From Sneathiellales bacterium (lineage in GTDB: Bacteria; Pseudomonadota; Alphaproteobacteria; JANQFL01), in NCBI GenBank assembly GCA_028277845.1, contig JANQFL010000011.1, positions 264,887 to 328,886 on the forward strand: DNA of 64,000 nt. The letters run 5' to 3'. Shown here in pieces: positions 27,908 through 35,800 of this stretch (position 1 is the first letter of the stretch; every line of letters starts with the position of its first letter). Position numbers and translations under genes: made by a program. The notes below the pieces were generated by a model. That model did not search any database and had not been told where the DNA came from. It saw nothing but the letters and a program-made list of their open reading frames with translations.

Positions 27908-28305
27908 TGTGAGAACAGACAAATTGGTCGTGTAAGCTACCGATGCCCTTCTGAATTGGAACGCTTTTGCGGCCCAAACGCAACCCTAAGTATATCTTGG
28001 CGGCGTCGATAGAGCCGCTCATATCCGCCTCCGCACAGATATACTTCCATAGATAAAATGCCGCTTCAGCGAATATCCGCCATCAGTGCGGACTAGATTA
28101 GACCACTGTCCCGGTGGCATTCGCCCCTTCGTCAACCCCCAAATGGTGGTATCGGGGCCTAGAATGAAGTCCGTAGATTCGGGTGGATCAGTAAGCGCGT
28201 TTTGCGCAGAGCAACACAATAACTGGCGCAGTTTTTGTATGTGATTGCCGACAAGAAAACTCACAGCGCGAACGCGACTCGGGCATCTCAGGGGAGGGTG
28301 AACGG
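27908..28305. promoter_or_regulatory. Divergent LuxR intergenic region with paired inverted site
   Basis: 398 bases without a credible gene. AAGTATATCT (27988-27997) and AGATATACTT (28037-28046) are exact 10-bp inverted copies 39 bases apart. Such a pair between divergent regulator genes could be two operators bound in opposite orientation. A minus-strand open frame (28019-28264) here lacks a ribosome-binding site and is not called. The regulator is unknown. Confidence 0.45.
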
Positions 28306-29457
28306 ATGGCCGGTGCAGACGACGTCGACAAGCTTATTGGGGGCATCTACGAAGCGGCGGTCAGTCCTGATCGCTGGTCTGATCAGCTCAAGCTGATCTC
28401 GGACGAAATCGGTTCGGCCGGTGCCGCCCTATTCGCCGCCGACGCCAAATCCCTGGACCTCCTGTTTGTGCACACTGTCGACATGCCGGCCGAGGCATCG
28501 GTCGAGTACGATGCACATTATCTGAAGATCGATCCGCGTGTCCGGTACGGGTTGGAAAATCCGTCCTTGGAGTTCGTTTTCGACTCCATGCACATCACCG
28601 ATAGGGAGATCAATCGCAACGAATACTACGATTGGATGGGCGGCTATGGTTGGCGCTACTACATCGCCGGACAATGGCAATCGGGGCCTTCCGAACTTGC
28701 GTACATTTCCGTGCAGCGTACACCACGACAGGGGCACGTAACGGCGGACCAGGTCCGGCTGTTCGAACAGCTACTGCCGCATGTCCGGCGCGGAGTCGCG
28801 ATCTCACGCCGGCTGGAAGAAATGGACCGGTGTCAGGCGGCGGCGCTCGACGCGGTCGACAGGCTGCCCCACGGCGTCGTTCTACTTGACGACCACGGAC
28901 GGGTGCTGACCTGCAATCGCGCGGCGGAAGCGATTTTCGTCGAAAGCGATGGGCTGGCCAGGTCCGTCGACGGAATCCACAGCGCCTACGCCACCGATGA
29001 CCGACAGCTACAGCGCCTGATCGGCGGTGCCCTGAAAACGAACAGGGGCGGCACCATACCGCTGTTGCGACCCTCGGGCAGGAAGCCCTTTGTCCTGACG
29101 GTTGCGCCCTATGCAAGCGATGACAATTTGCTTGCCGTCGTTCGTCCGGCAGCGATTGTCATGCTCACTGATCCGGAAACTCAACCGGAAACGCCGGCCG
29201 ATGTCTTGCGTAACCTTTACGGCCTGACGGCCCGGGAAGCCGAACTTGCCACCTTGCTCGCCACCGGCACGTCACTCGACGCGGCGGCCGACCAACTGGC
29301 CATGGCCAAGGAAACCGCGCGGCGTCACGTCAAGAGCCTGTTCAAGAAAACCGATACGCGACGCCAGGCCGAGCTGGTGCGCCTGCTCGTCACATTGCCA
29401 CCGGTCGAAGCCGCTTCCGCTCTAAAACGCAAAAGTAAGCGACAGGTTTCTCCATGA
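28306..29457 (+). CDS. LuxR-type HTH regulator, paralogue 2
   Basis: 383 residues. The N-terminal sensory half begins VDKLIGGIYEAAVSPDRWSDQL. The PAS-like part is LPHGVVLLDDHGRVLTCNRAAEAIF (about 185-210), followed by LRPSGRKPFVLTVAPY. The C-terminal LuxR HTH is YGLTAREAELATLLATGTSLDAAADQLAMAKETARRHVKSLFKKTDTRRQAELVRLL. ATG at 28306 has GGGGAGGG just upstream. It is the first of three tandem paralogues and its stop overlaps the next start (ATGA), so they are co-translated. The signal and DNA targets are unknown. Confidence 0.88.
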   Translation: MAGADDVDKLIGGIYEAAVSPDRWSDQLKLISDEIGSAGAALFAADAKSLDLLFVHTVDMPAEASVEYDAHYLKIDPRVRYGLENPSLEFVFDSMHITDREINRNEYYDWMGGYGWRYYIAGQWQSGPSELAYISVQRTPRQGHVTADQVRLFEQLLPHVRRGVAISRRLEEMDRCQAAALDAVDRLPHGVVLLDDHGRVLTCNRAAEAIFVESDGLARSVDGIHSAYATDDRQLQRLIGGALKTNRGGTIPLLRPSGRKPFVLTVAPYASDDNLLAVVRPAAIVMLTDPETQPETPADVLRNLYGLTAREAELATLLATGTSLDAAADQLAMAKETARRHVKSLFKKTDTRRQAELVRLLVTLPPVEAASALKRKSKRQVSP

Positions 29458-30629
29458 CGCACATCACCGATGAAACGATCGCCGATGTCATAGGAACCGT
29501 TTACGACGTCGCCGCCGGAGACGGCGATTGGGACCGCGTGCTGAACCCTCTGCAGTCTTTGGTCGGCGCATCGGTGGGCGTCATCCACACGCCGGGTTCC
29601 GACAACGGGCAAACCCGGTTCTGGGGCGAAAGCACGCTGCCGGACGGTGCCCTGCAGACATATGCCGACTATTTTTATCAGACCGACATCTGGCTTGCCG
29701 GCGGCGTGCAAAAGGGATTTGTCTCGCTCACAGGCCATGTCGCGTTGGGGCAGGCCTTGGTTCCCTGGGACGACTTCCGGAACAGCGAATGGCGCAATGA
29801 TTTCCTGCATCCGAACGGCCTCGAACACTTATTGTCTCTGACGGTTGCCGGGGACCGTGATCCGGAATTATCGCCAATCCTCATGGCACTGTACCGGCCT
29901 CCGGGAACGGAAACGTTCTCTGCCGACAGCACGGCAGCGATGCGCGCCATTGCGCCGCATCTGTATCGCGCGTTCACCGTTCAGCGCCGGCTCGAACATC
30001 TCGATCTATACACCCAAGCGACACAATCGGCTCTGGACAGAATGACCTACGCCGTGCTCGTGCTTGACGCGTCTGGGAGGATCGTGGCTGCCAATCGGGC
30101 GGCGATTGTCATTGCCGGTGCCGGCGATGGCCTGGTTGTCAGTAGCCAAGGGGTGCGTTGCCTACGTCAGACGGACAACCGGCGCCTACAGCAAATGATT
30201 CATGGTGCCATCGCCACAGGTCGCGGTGCGGCGACCAACGCCGGTGGCGTGATGCAGCTGATGCGGCCGTCGGGCAGGAAACCCTATGCGTTGACGGTGG
30301 CACCATTGACCGAACACCGTCCACTGTTTGCCCGGCGCCGAACGGCGGCAATCGTTTTCATTTCAGATCCCGAAGACCGAATGGAAACGCCGGTGGGTTT
30401 GTTGCGCCGCGTGTATGGCTTGACCCCGCGGGAGGCCGAATTGGCCGCTGTACTCGCCACCGGGGTCCCCCTTGCGACCGCGGCGGATCACTTGTCGATG
30501 GCCAAGGAGACCGCGCGGCGACATCTCAAGAGCGTATTCAAAAAGACCGATACGCAACGCCAGGCCGAGCTTGTGCGCCTGCTTGTGATCCTGCCGTCGG
30601 TCAGCAACTTTTCAAAGCGATCGCCGTGA
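29454..30629 (+). CDS. LuxR-type HTH regulator, paralogue 3
   Basis: 391 residues, same architecture as its neighbours: a sensory N-terminal half (IADVIGTVYDVAAGDGDWDRVL), a PAS-like middle (MTYAVLVLDASGRIVAANRAAIVIAGAGDGLVV), an MRPSGRKPYALTVAPL motif and a LuxR HTH ending KETARRHLKSVFKKTDTQRQAELVRLL. The HTH is nearly identical in its recognition helix to paralogues 2 and 4, so all three may bind the same DNA sites. The N-terminal halves differ, suggesting different signals. It starts within the stop codon of paralogue 2. Confidence 0.88.
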   Translation: MTHITDETIADVIGTVYDVAAGDGDWDRVLNPLQSLVGASVGVIHTPGSDNGQTRFWGESTLPDGALQTYADYFYQTDIWLAGGVQKGFVSLTGHVALGQALVPWDDFRNSEWRNDFLHPNGLEHLLSLTVAGDRDPELSPILMALYRPPGTETFSADSTAAMRAIAPHLYRAFTVQRRLEHLDLYTQATQSALDRMTYAVLVLDASGRIVAANRAAIVIAGAGDGLVVSSQGVRCLRQTDNRRLQQMIHGAIATGRGAATNAGGVMQLMRPSGRKPYALTVAPLTEHRPLFARRRTAAIVFISDPEDRMETPVGLLRRVYGLTPREAELAAVLATGVPLATAADHLSMAKETARRHLKSVFKKTDTQRQAELVRLLVILPSVSNFSKRSP

Positions 30630-30636
30630 AAGAAAA

Positions 30637-31782
30637 ATGACGATGGAGGCCGAACACTCCCTGCTCGAACTCATCGACGACATTTACGCCGCCGCCGTCG
30701 ATCCTGAGCATTGGGGACCAACCCTAAATCGCTTGGCGACCGCGATGAACGCCAATTCAAGCGCGTTCTATCACAAAAGCGCCTTGTTGCCCGCTCCCAA
30801 GTTCTTCGGCACGGTCAACCTCGACCCCGACCTGATGGCGGAGTACGGCGCCTATTATCACAGAATCGATCCGTGGGAGAGCTTCAACGAGGAAACGCCT
30901 GAAGGTTCCGTTCATCTAACGCAGGAAGTCATGTCGGATCGGGAAATGGAGAAGACTGAGTTTTACTACGACTTCCTCAGACGAGTGAAAGTGTTCAGTG
31001 CCTTCGGCAGCAACATCGTAAAGAGCGAATCCGACATCATGTATCTGGGATTTCAGCGACCGCAAAACAATGAGAAGTTCGGCGAACGGGAAGCCGCAAT
31101 CTTGCGAAAACTATCCCCCCACATCCAGCGGGCCGTACAGATCGGCATCCGGTTGGGCGAACGCGACCTGCGTCGGGCGGCGACGGCCGAGGCACTGAAC
31201 ACCGCGCCCTACGGCGTGCTGCTGCTCGGCGAAATGGGACAGGTCGTGTTCGCCAACCGGACGATCGAGACCCTGGTCAATGACGGCGACGGTATGGTCC
31301 TGGCTCCGACCGGTTTGCGCTGTGAGCGCCAAAGCGACGACCGACGGCTGCAGCAGGTGATCGGCGGCGCCATCGCCAAGGGCCTGGGTGCCGGCGGTGT
31401 CATCGCTGTGCCGCGGCGGTCCGGCAAGAAACCGTACACAGTCACCGTCGCGCCCCTGGCCAAACGGGACGTGCTCTTCGCCCTGATCCGCCCGGCGGCG
31501 ATCGTCTTCATTGCCGATCCGGAATACCACGCGGTGACACCGGCCGACGCGTTGCAGCGGCTCTATCACCTGACGGGACGGGAAGCCGAACTGGCCATGT
31601 GGCTGGCGACCGGCATCTCCCTCGACGCCGCGGCCGATCATCTGTTGATGGCCAAGGAAACCGCGCGGCGGCATCTCAAGCGCCTGTTCAGGAAAACCGA
31701 TACGCGCCGTCAGGCCGAGCTGGTGCGCCTGCTGGCGACCCTGCCGCCGGTTGTCGGCAGCGCCGAACAAGCGACCAAATAA
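30637..31782 (+). CDS. LuxR-type HTH regulator, paralogue 4
   Basis: 381 residues: a sensory N-terminal half (LLELIDDIYAAAVDPEHWGPTLNRLATAMNANSS), PAS-like TAPYGVLLLGEMGQVVFANRTIETLVNDGDGMVL, then PRRSGKKPYTVTVAPL. The C-terminal LuxR HTH is YHLTGREAELAMWLATGISLDAAADHLLMAKETARRHLKRLFRKTDTRRQAELVRLL. It begins seven bases after the stop of paralogue 3, in the same operon. It is the last of the array; an AT-richer region with PEP-CTERM genes follows. Confidence 0.88.
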   Translation: MTMEAEHSLLELIDDIYAAAVDPEHWGPTLNRLATAMNANSSAFYHKSALLPAPKFFGTVNLDPDLMAEYGAYYHRIDPWESFNEETPEGSVHLTQEVMSDREMEKTEFYYDFLRRVKVFSAFGSNIVKSESDIMYLGFQRPQNNEKFGEREAAILRKLSPHIQRAVQIGIRLGERDLRRAATAEALNTAPYGVLLLGEMGQVVFANRTIETLVNDGDGMVLAPTGLRCERQSDDRRLQQVIGGAIAKGLGAGGVIAVPRRSGKKPYTVTVAPLAKRDVLFALIRPAAIVFIADPEYHAVTPADALQRLYHLTGREAELAMWLATGISLDAAADHLLMAKETARRHLKRLFRKTDTRRQAELVRLLATLPPVVGSAEQATK

Positions 31783-32079
31783 TCCTCATTCAAGACGGCG
31801 GATTTCGAGCCTGTTTGGCCTGTCGGTATTCTTGACAGGTTTCGGTGTCAAAAATCCCCGAGCTGTTCTAGCAACACCTTGTTTTTGAAGGGCTATTTAC
31901 ATTTCACTGACCCATTTGGGTCTGTCGAAACTCATTACACGTTGATGGTGTTCGCTTGGTCGCCGCGGCTTCTAACTCTTTGAATTTGCGCGGAGTAATT
32001 CCGGTGGCACGGCAATTGCTCAGAATCATCCCAATCGGTATCGAGCACTCCCATTTGCAGAAACTTTGGGGGCACAAAA
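31783..32079. other. Intergenic region ahead of the PEP-CTERM gene
   Basis: 297 bases with lower GC than the LuxR array. It contains a CCTTgtttttgAAGG hairpin near 31878-31892 and no convincing gene. The right part carries the leader of the PEP-CTERM ORF, including TTTGCAGAAAC (32054-32064) and the Shine-Dalgarno TTGGGGG (32066-32072), of which the first is repeated inside the following ORF. Confidence 0.4.
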
Positions 32080-33870
32080 ATGAAAACCATCAACGCAGTA
32101 GCGGCAATCGTAACCATAAGCGTATCCGTCGCGGGATTTACGGCATATTCCGCTTCTGCAAGTGTCATTACGACGGGATGCGCCGATACAAACAGCTCAT
32201 GTACAATGCAAGAGTTGCTCAATGGCGGAAGCATTCAGGTATTTGACAAGGTCTTCGACAATTGGCGATTAGGGAATTTTCAGGGAGATCCTGTTCCTTT
32301 ACCTGAAAGTATTGTCGTTGCGCCATTGGCGGACAATGTGATGAATCCCGGCCTGCAATACACGACCTCGTTACAGGCCAACGATCTCAACAGTCCGGAC
32401 GGACTAGCCGATACTGTTAGTGCTTCTTGGGCCTACGACGTCAGCGTTTCTGACGGTTCAATCATGCGAATTCATGACTACGAAATCGCATTGATCGACT
32501 ACTCGCTGATGAGGGATCCCAATTTCGACACCTCTTTGAGTACTCTCTCCTATGTGCAGGATTTCGTGGATTTGTACGAAGATCCAGATTTTATCTTTGC
32601 CATAGTTAACCCACTACCAACCGCTGCAATCCATTCGGCGCCGCCGGAAAATGATTTGGTGAACGTTGGAAGCTCCTCACAGCATTTCCTTATTGAGCCG
32701 CGCACTTCGTTATCCGTTGCGCACACCGTGATCGTCTGGGCAGACCAAGGGACGGCATCATTGGGGATGTTTGAGGAGCGGTTCTCCCAGATCTCCCAGA
32801 TACCGGAACCGGCCACCCTTGCGCTTTTCTGTCTCAGCTTGCTTGGGATGATGTTTTTGAGGTGGCGGAAAAAGAAATTGCTTAGTGGAATTGTGTTTGG
32901 GAATTTGCGTTTGCAGAAACGAAGTTGCACCACAAAAATTGCCGTAGTTAACATATCCGTACTTATTACGTTTCTGGCTCCTCTAATTTTGTCGCATTCT
33001 TCCTCTGCGATCACAATCACTACGTATTGCTCCAATCGACAACATGGAGTCTATGGCCTTGACGAGGTTTCAAAGAAAACAAATTCGACGTTTTCTGCTT
33101 GCCTGGTTTCTGGAGAAACAAGGTCAGGAAGGTGGCCGTTTGAATACGAGGCACGAGCAGAGGCGAGGGCTGCCGACGGCAAAATAAAGCTCTATACGTC
33201 GATGTCTCAACAAACTGCTGGCGCTGGAGCGGCGAGAGCGAATGCGGGAATAAAGGCGACAGGGGTTATTAGCGATCCATGGGTCGGTGATTTACCGATT
33301 TCCACCGGCATTGATGGTGATTGGCTTTCAATATTCTCAAGTGGAATCGGAAACACACATTTTCGTATTTCACTTAAGATTCTTGGCAAGGAAGTTCGTC
33401 CGGGCGCCAGAGGTCCACAGATCGTAGACGGCATAATGGATATTTTTTATGACGAAGAGGATCTCTGGAGAATAGGAACACAAAGTAACATTGGCGACTT
33501 CAAATATACGCTAGTTGGTCACAGCTTTGGCGCTCAAGTATCGGTACGGCTAGAAGGTTTGCTACCGGATTTCTATGTCGGAAAGGAGTTAGAATACGAA
33601 TGGGGGCTTGAATGGTTTCAATTTCATCCTGGATTTATGGATGCGGGAGGAACGGCAAACATTGGAATTTTGCTTCCCGAAGACTATTCGTTTGTTCCCA
33701 ATGAACAAGAGTTTCTTGCAGATGCAGCTCCACTAACAAGAGATCCTCTAACATTTTCAAGTCAGACCATTCCTGAACCCACATCTCTCTTTCTCTTTGG
33801 TTTCGGACTAATCGGAATTACGGCGATACGAAGAATATGGTCCTTGCACGCATGGGAGGCAGCATCATGA
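32080..33870 (+). CDS. Tandem PEP-CTERM protein: two exported proteins in one ORF
   Basis: 596 residues that read as two proteins in one frame. Unit 1: signal peptide (about 1-28), soluble domain, then a PEP-CTERM anchor at 241-268 (IPEPATL, hydrophobic stretch, RWRKKK). Unit 2: a second signal-like hydrophobic segment (about 287-310, after RLQKRSCTTK), a soluble domain, and a second PEP-CTERM anchor at 564-590 (IPEPTSL, hydrophobic stretch, RRIW). PEP-CTERM signals are processed by exosortase in known systems; none is seen here. ATG at 32080 with TTGGGGG upstream. GC and codon use differ from the neighbours, suggesting transfer. A missing A in the run at 32869-32873 could have fused two genes; see findings. 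Confidence 0.82.
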   Translation: MKTINAVAAIVTISVSVAGFTAYSASASVITTGCADTNSSCTMQELLNGGSIQVFDKVFDNWRLGNFQGDPVPLPESIVVAPLADNVMNPGLQYTTSLQANDLNSPDGLADTVSASWAYDVSVSDGSIMRIHDYEIALIDYSLMRDPNFDTSLSTLSYVQDFVDLYEDPDFIFAIVNPLPTAAIHSAPPENDLVNVGSSSQHFLIEPRTSLSVAHTVIVWADQGTASLGMFEERFSQISQIPEPATLALFCLSLLGMMFLRWRKKKLLSGIVFGNLRLQKRSCTTKIAVVNISVLITFLAPLILSHSSSAITITTYCSNRQHGVYGLDEVSKKTNSTFSACLVSGETRSGRWPFEYEARAEARAADGKIKLYTSMSQQTAGAGAARANAGIKATGVISDPWVGDLPISTGIDGDWLSIFSSGIGNTHFRISLKILGKEVRPGARGPQIVDGIMDIFYDEEDLWRIGTQSNIGDFKYTLVGHSFGAQVSVRLEGLLPDFYVGKELEYEWGLEWFQFHPGFMDAGGTANIGILLPEDYSFVPNEQEFLADAAPLTRDPLTFSSQTIPEPTSLFLFGFGLIGITAIRRIWSLHAWEAAS

Positions 33871-33959
33871 CTCGCTATGATCTTCTTCTGTGGTCGTGCA
33901 GTGGCGTGCTGGCTGGAGCGGCTGTCGGCGTGTGGATGGGCTTTGCATTGTTTGCATGA
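33867..33959 (+). CDS. 30-residue membrane micro-ORF coupled to PEP-CTERM gene
   Basis: A 30-codon ORF whose ATG overlaps the PEP-CTERM stop (ATGA at 33867-33870). The Shine-Dalgarno GGGAGG (33854-33859) is excellent, seven bases before the ATG. The peptide is one hydrophobic helix with aromatic ends (RYDLLLWSCSGVLAGAAV..., then WMGFALFA). Such single-helix microproteins are often missed by annotation. It may be co-translated with the PEP-CTERM protein; function unknown. Confidence 0.5.
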   Translation: MTRYDLLLWSCSGVLAGAAVGVWMGFALFA

Positions 33960-33969
33960 CAATGTTGCC

Positions 33970-34170
33970 ATGGACCGGGTTCGCGAGGCCGTTCTGACGG
34001 CCGTCATCGACAACCGATACAGCCTGTCTTCGGCGTCCCACATGATCGGCGAAGATGCGCAATTCCTGGCACGTTATCTCTACGACCATGTGCCCGACTC
34101 GCTGCCAAACGAACTGCTTGGCAAACTGGCGGACGTGCTCGGACTGCCAGTCTATGCGCTCAAGCCATGA
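33970..34170 (+). CDS. Small HTH-like protein
   Basis: 66 residues from an ATG at 33970; the frame continues upstream, but the readable protein begins with MDRVREAVLTAVIDNRYSL. The pattern SLSSASHMIGEDAQFLARYLYDHVPDSLPNELLGKLADVLGLP resembles the short XRE-like HTH found at the N-terminus of C1/S24-type repressors in alphaproteobacteria, here without the peptidase part. No Shine-Dalgarno is evident. It could be a free-standing DNA-binding protein or a remnant. Confidence 0.45.
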   Translation: MDRVREAVLTAVIDNRYSLSSASHMIGEDAQFLARYLYDHVPDSLPNELLGKLADVLGLPVYALKP

Positions 34171-34249
34171 CTTGAACACCGTTCCCGTTTGGCCGAAACC
34201 GGCCTCTGTGATTCAATGACGGCGCATCTTAAATCGTGGAGGACCGGGC

Positions 34250-35764
34250 ATGGTGACCGAGTTTCTGATCAACTTCATCACCCTGACGGCGGGGCTGTTC
34301 GTGTTCGCCGTCGGGCTCGGTCTATTGGTTCTGCTGGTGCTGTACGTCGTCGACGTCACCCAGACCAGGCACGCCATCCGGCGCAATTATCCCATCATCG
34401 GCCGGCTGCGTTATGTCTTCGAACATCTGGGGGCGTTCTTCCGTCAGTATTTCTTCGCCATGGAACGCGAGGAACTGCCGTTCAATCGGGAACAGCGCAG
34501 TTGGGTTTACCGCGCGGCGAAAAACGTGGACACCACGGTGCCGTTCGGTTCGACCCGCGATCTGCGGCCGATGGGCAGCCTGCTGTTCGCCAACACCACC
34601 TTCCCCACCCTGGATGCGGAGGCCCGACCGGCGGCGCCGGTCGTTATCGGCCCGGATACGGCCCATCCCTTTACGGCGACCAGTTTTTTCAACATCTCCG
34701 CCATGAGTTACGGCGCCATCTCCAAGCCGGCTGTGCAGGCGCTGTCCAACGGCGCGAAGAAGGCCGGCTGCTGGCTCAACACCGGTGAAGGCGGCCTGTC
34801 GCAGTGGCATTTGGAAGGCGGCGCCGACCTGGTGTTTCAGATCGGCACCGCCAAGTACGGCGTGCGCGACGGCAACGGCAGGCTCGACGACGACAAGCTG
34901 CGCGCCGTCGCCCGTCACGACACCGTGCGGATGTTCGAGATCAAGCTGAGCCAGGGCGCCAAACCGGGCAAGGGCGGCATCCTGCCCGGCGCCAAGGTGA
35001 GCGACGAAATTGCCGGCATCCGCGGCATACCGGCGGGACAGGACTCGATCAGCCCCAACCGCCACCCCGATATCGACGACGCCGGCAAGCTGTTGGACCT
35101 GGTCGGCCGGGTGCGGGCCGTCACCGGCAAGCCCACCGGCTTCAAGCTGGTGCTGGGCGATCCCGCCTGGCTCGATACGCTGATGGCCGAGATCGGCCGC
35201 CGGGGTGTGGCGCACGCGCCCGATTTCATCACCCTGGACAGCGCCGACGGCGGCACCGGCGCCGCGCCCATGAGCCTGATCGACTATGTCGGCCTGCCCA
35301 TCCAGGAAAGCCTGCCGCTGCTGGTCGACGCCCTGGCCGACCACGGCCTGCGCGACCGCGTCAAGGTCGTGGTTTCGGGCAAGCTGATCAATCCGGCCGA
35401 AGTGGCGTGGGCGTTGTGCGTCGGCGCCGACTTCATCAATTCGGCGCGGGGGTTCATGTTCGCGCTGGGCTGCATCCAGGCCATGCAGTGCAACAGGAAC
35501 ACCTGCCCCACCGGTGTCACCACCCACGATCCGCGTTTGCAAAAGGGCCTCGATCCGGCCGACAAGGCCGCGCGGGTGGCGCATTACGTCAAATCGGTGA
35601 GCAAGGAGGTCGGTATCATCGCCCATTCCTGCGGCGCCGCCGAACCGCGTCATCTGCGCCGCGAACACTGCCGTATCGTCGTCGCGCCGGGCCGCTCGCA
35701 GGGGCTGGATGCCGTGTACGGACCACCGGCCGGCACCGCCGGTGTTTCTTTAAGTGGAAAGTGA
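34250..35764 (+). CDS. FMN-binding glutamate synthase-family protein
   Basis: 504 residues. The synthase-like (GltB alpha/beta-barrel) domain has NISAMSYGAISKPAVQALSNGA, GEGGLSQWHLEGGADLVFQIGTAKYG, ITLDSADGGTGAAPMSL, and a cysteine cluster in CIQAMQCNRNTCPTGVTT for a 3Fe-4S-type centre. An N-terminal hydrophobic segment (about 5-35) anchors it to the membrane. It lacks the glutaminase domain of GltB, so it is not a stand-alone glutamate synthase; substrate unknown. ATG at 34250 follows GGAGG. Confidence 0.9.
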   Translation: MVTEFLINFITLTAGLFVFAVGLGLLVLLVLYVVDVTQTRHAIRRNYPIIGRLRYVFEHLGAFFRQYFFAMEREELPFNREQRSWVYRAAKNVDTTVPFGSTRDLRPMGSLLFANTTFPTLDAEARPAAPVVIGPDTAHPFTATSFFNISAMSYGAISKPAVQALSNGAKKAGCWLNTGEGGLSQWHLEGGADLVFQIGTAKYGVRDGNGRLDDDKLRAVARHDTVRMFEIKLSQGAKPGKGGILPGAKVSDEIAGIRGIPAGQDSISPNRHPDIDDAGKLLDLVGRVRAVTGKPTGFKLVLGDPAWLDTLMAEIGRRGVAHAPDFITLDSADGGTGAAPMSLIDYVGLPIQESLPLLVDALADHGLRDRVKVVVSGKLINPAEVAWALCVGADFINSARGFMFALGCIQAMQCNRNTCPTGVTTHDPRLQKGLDPADKAARVAHYVKSVSKEVGIIAHSCGAAEPRHLRREHCRIVVAPGRSQGLDAVYGPPAGTAGVSLSGK

Positions 35765-35800
35765 CTTGATCTTGCCGGGCGGGCCAAACAGGATCACCTC

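Noticed and set aside
28019-28264. 81-codon minus-strand ORF in the LuxR divergent region
   Set aside because: No Shine-Dalgarno, no recognisable domain, and it overlaps the inverted 10-bp sites.
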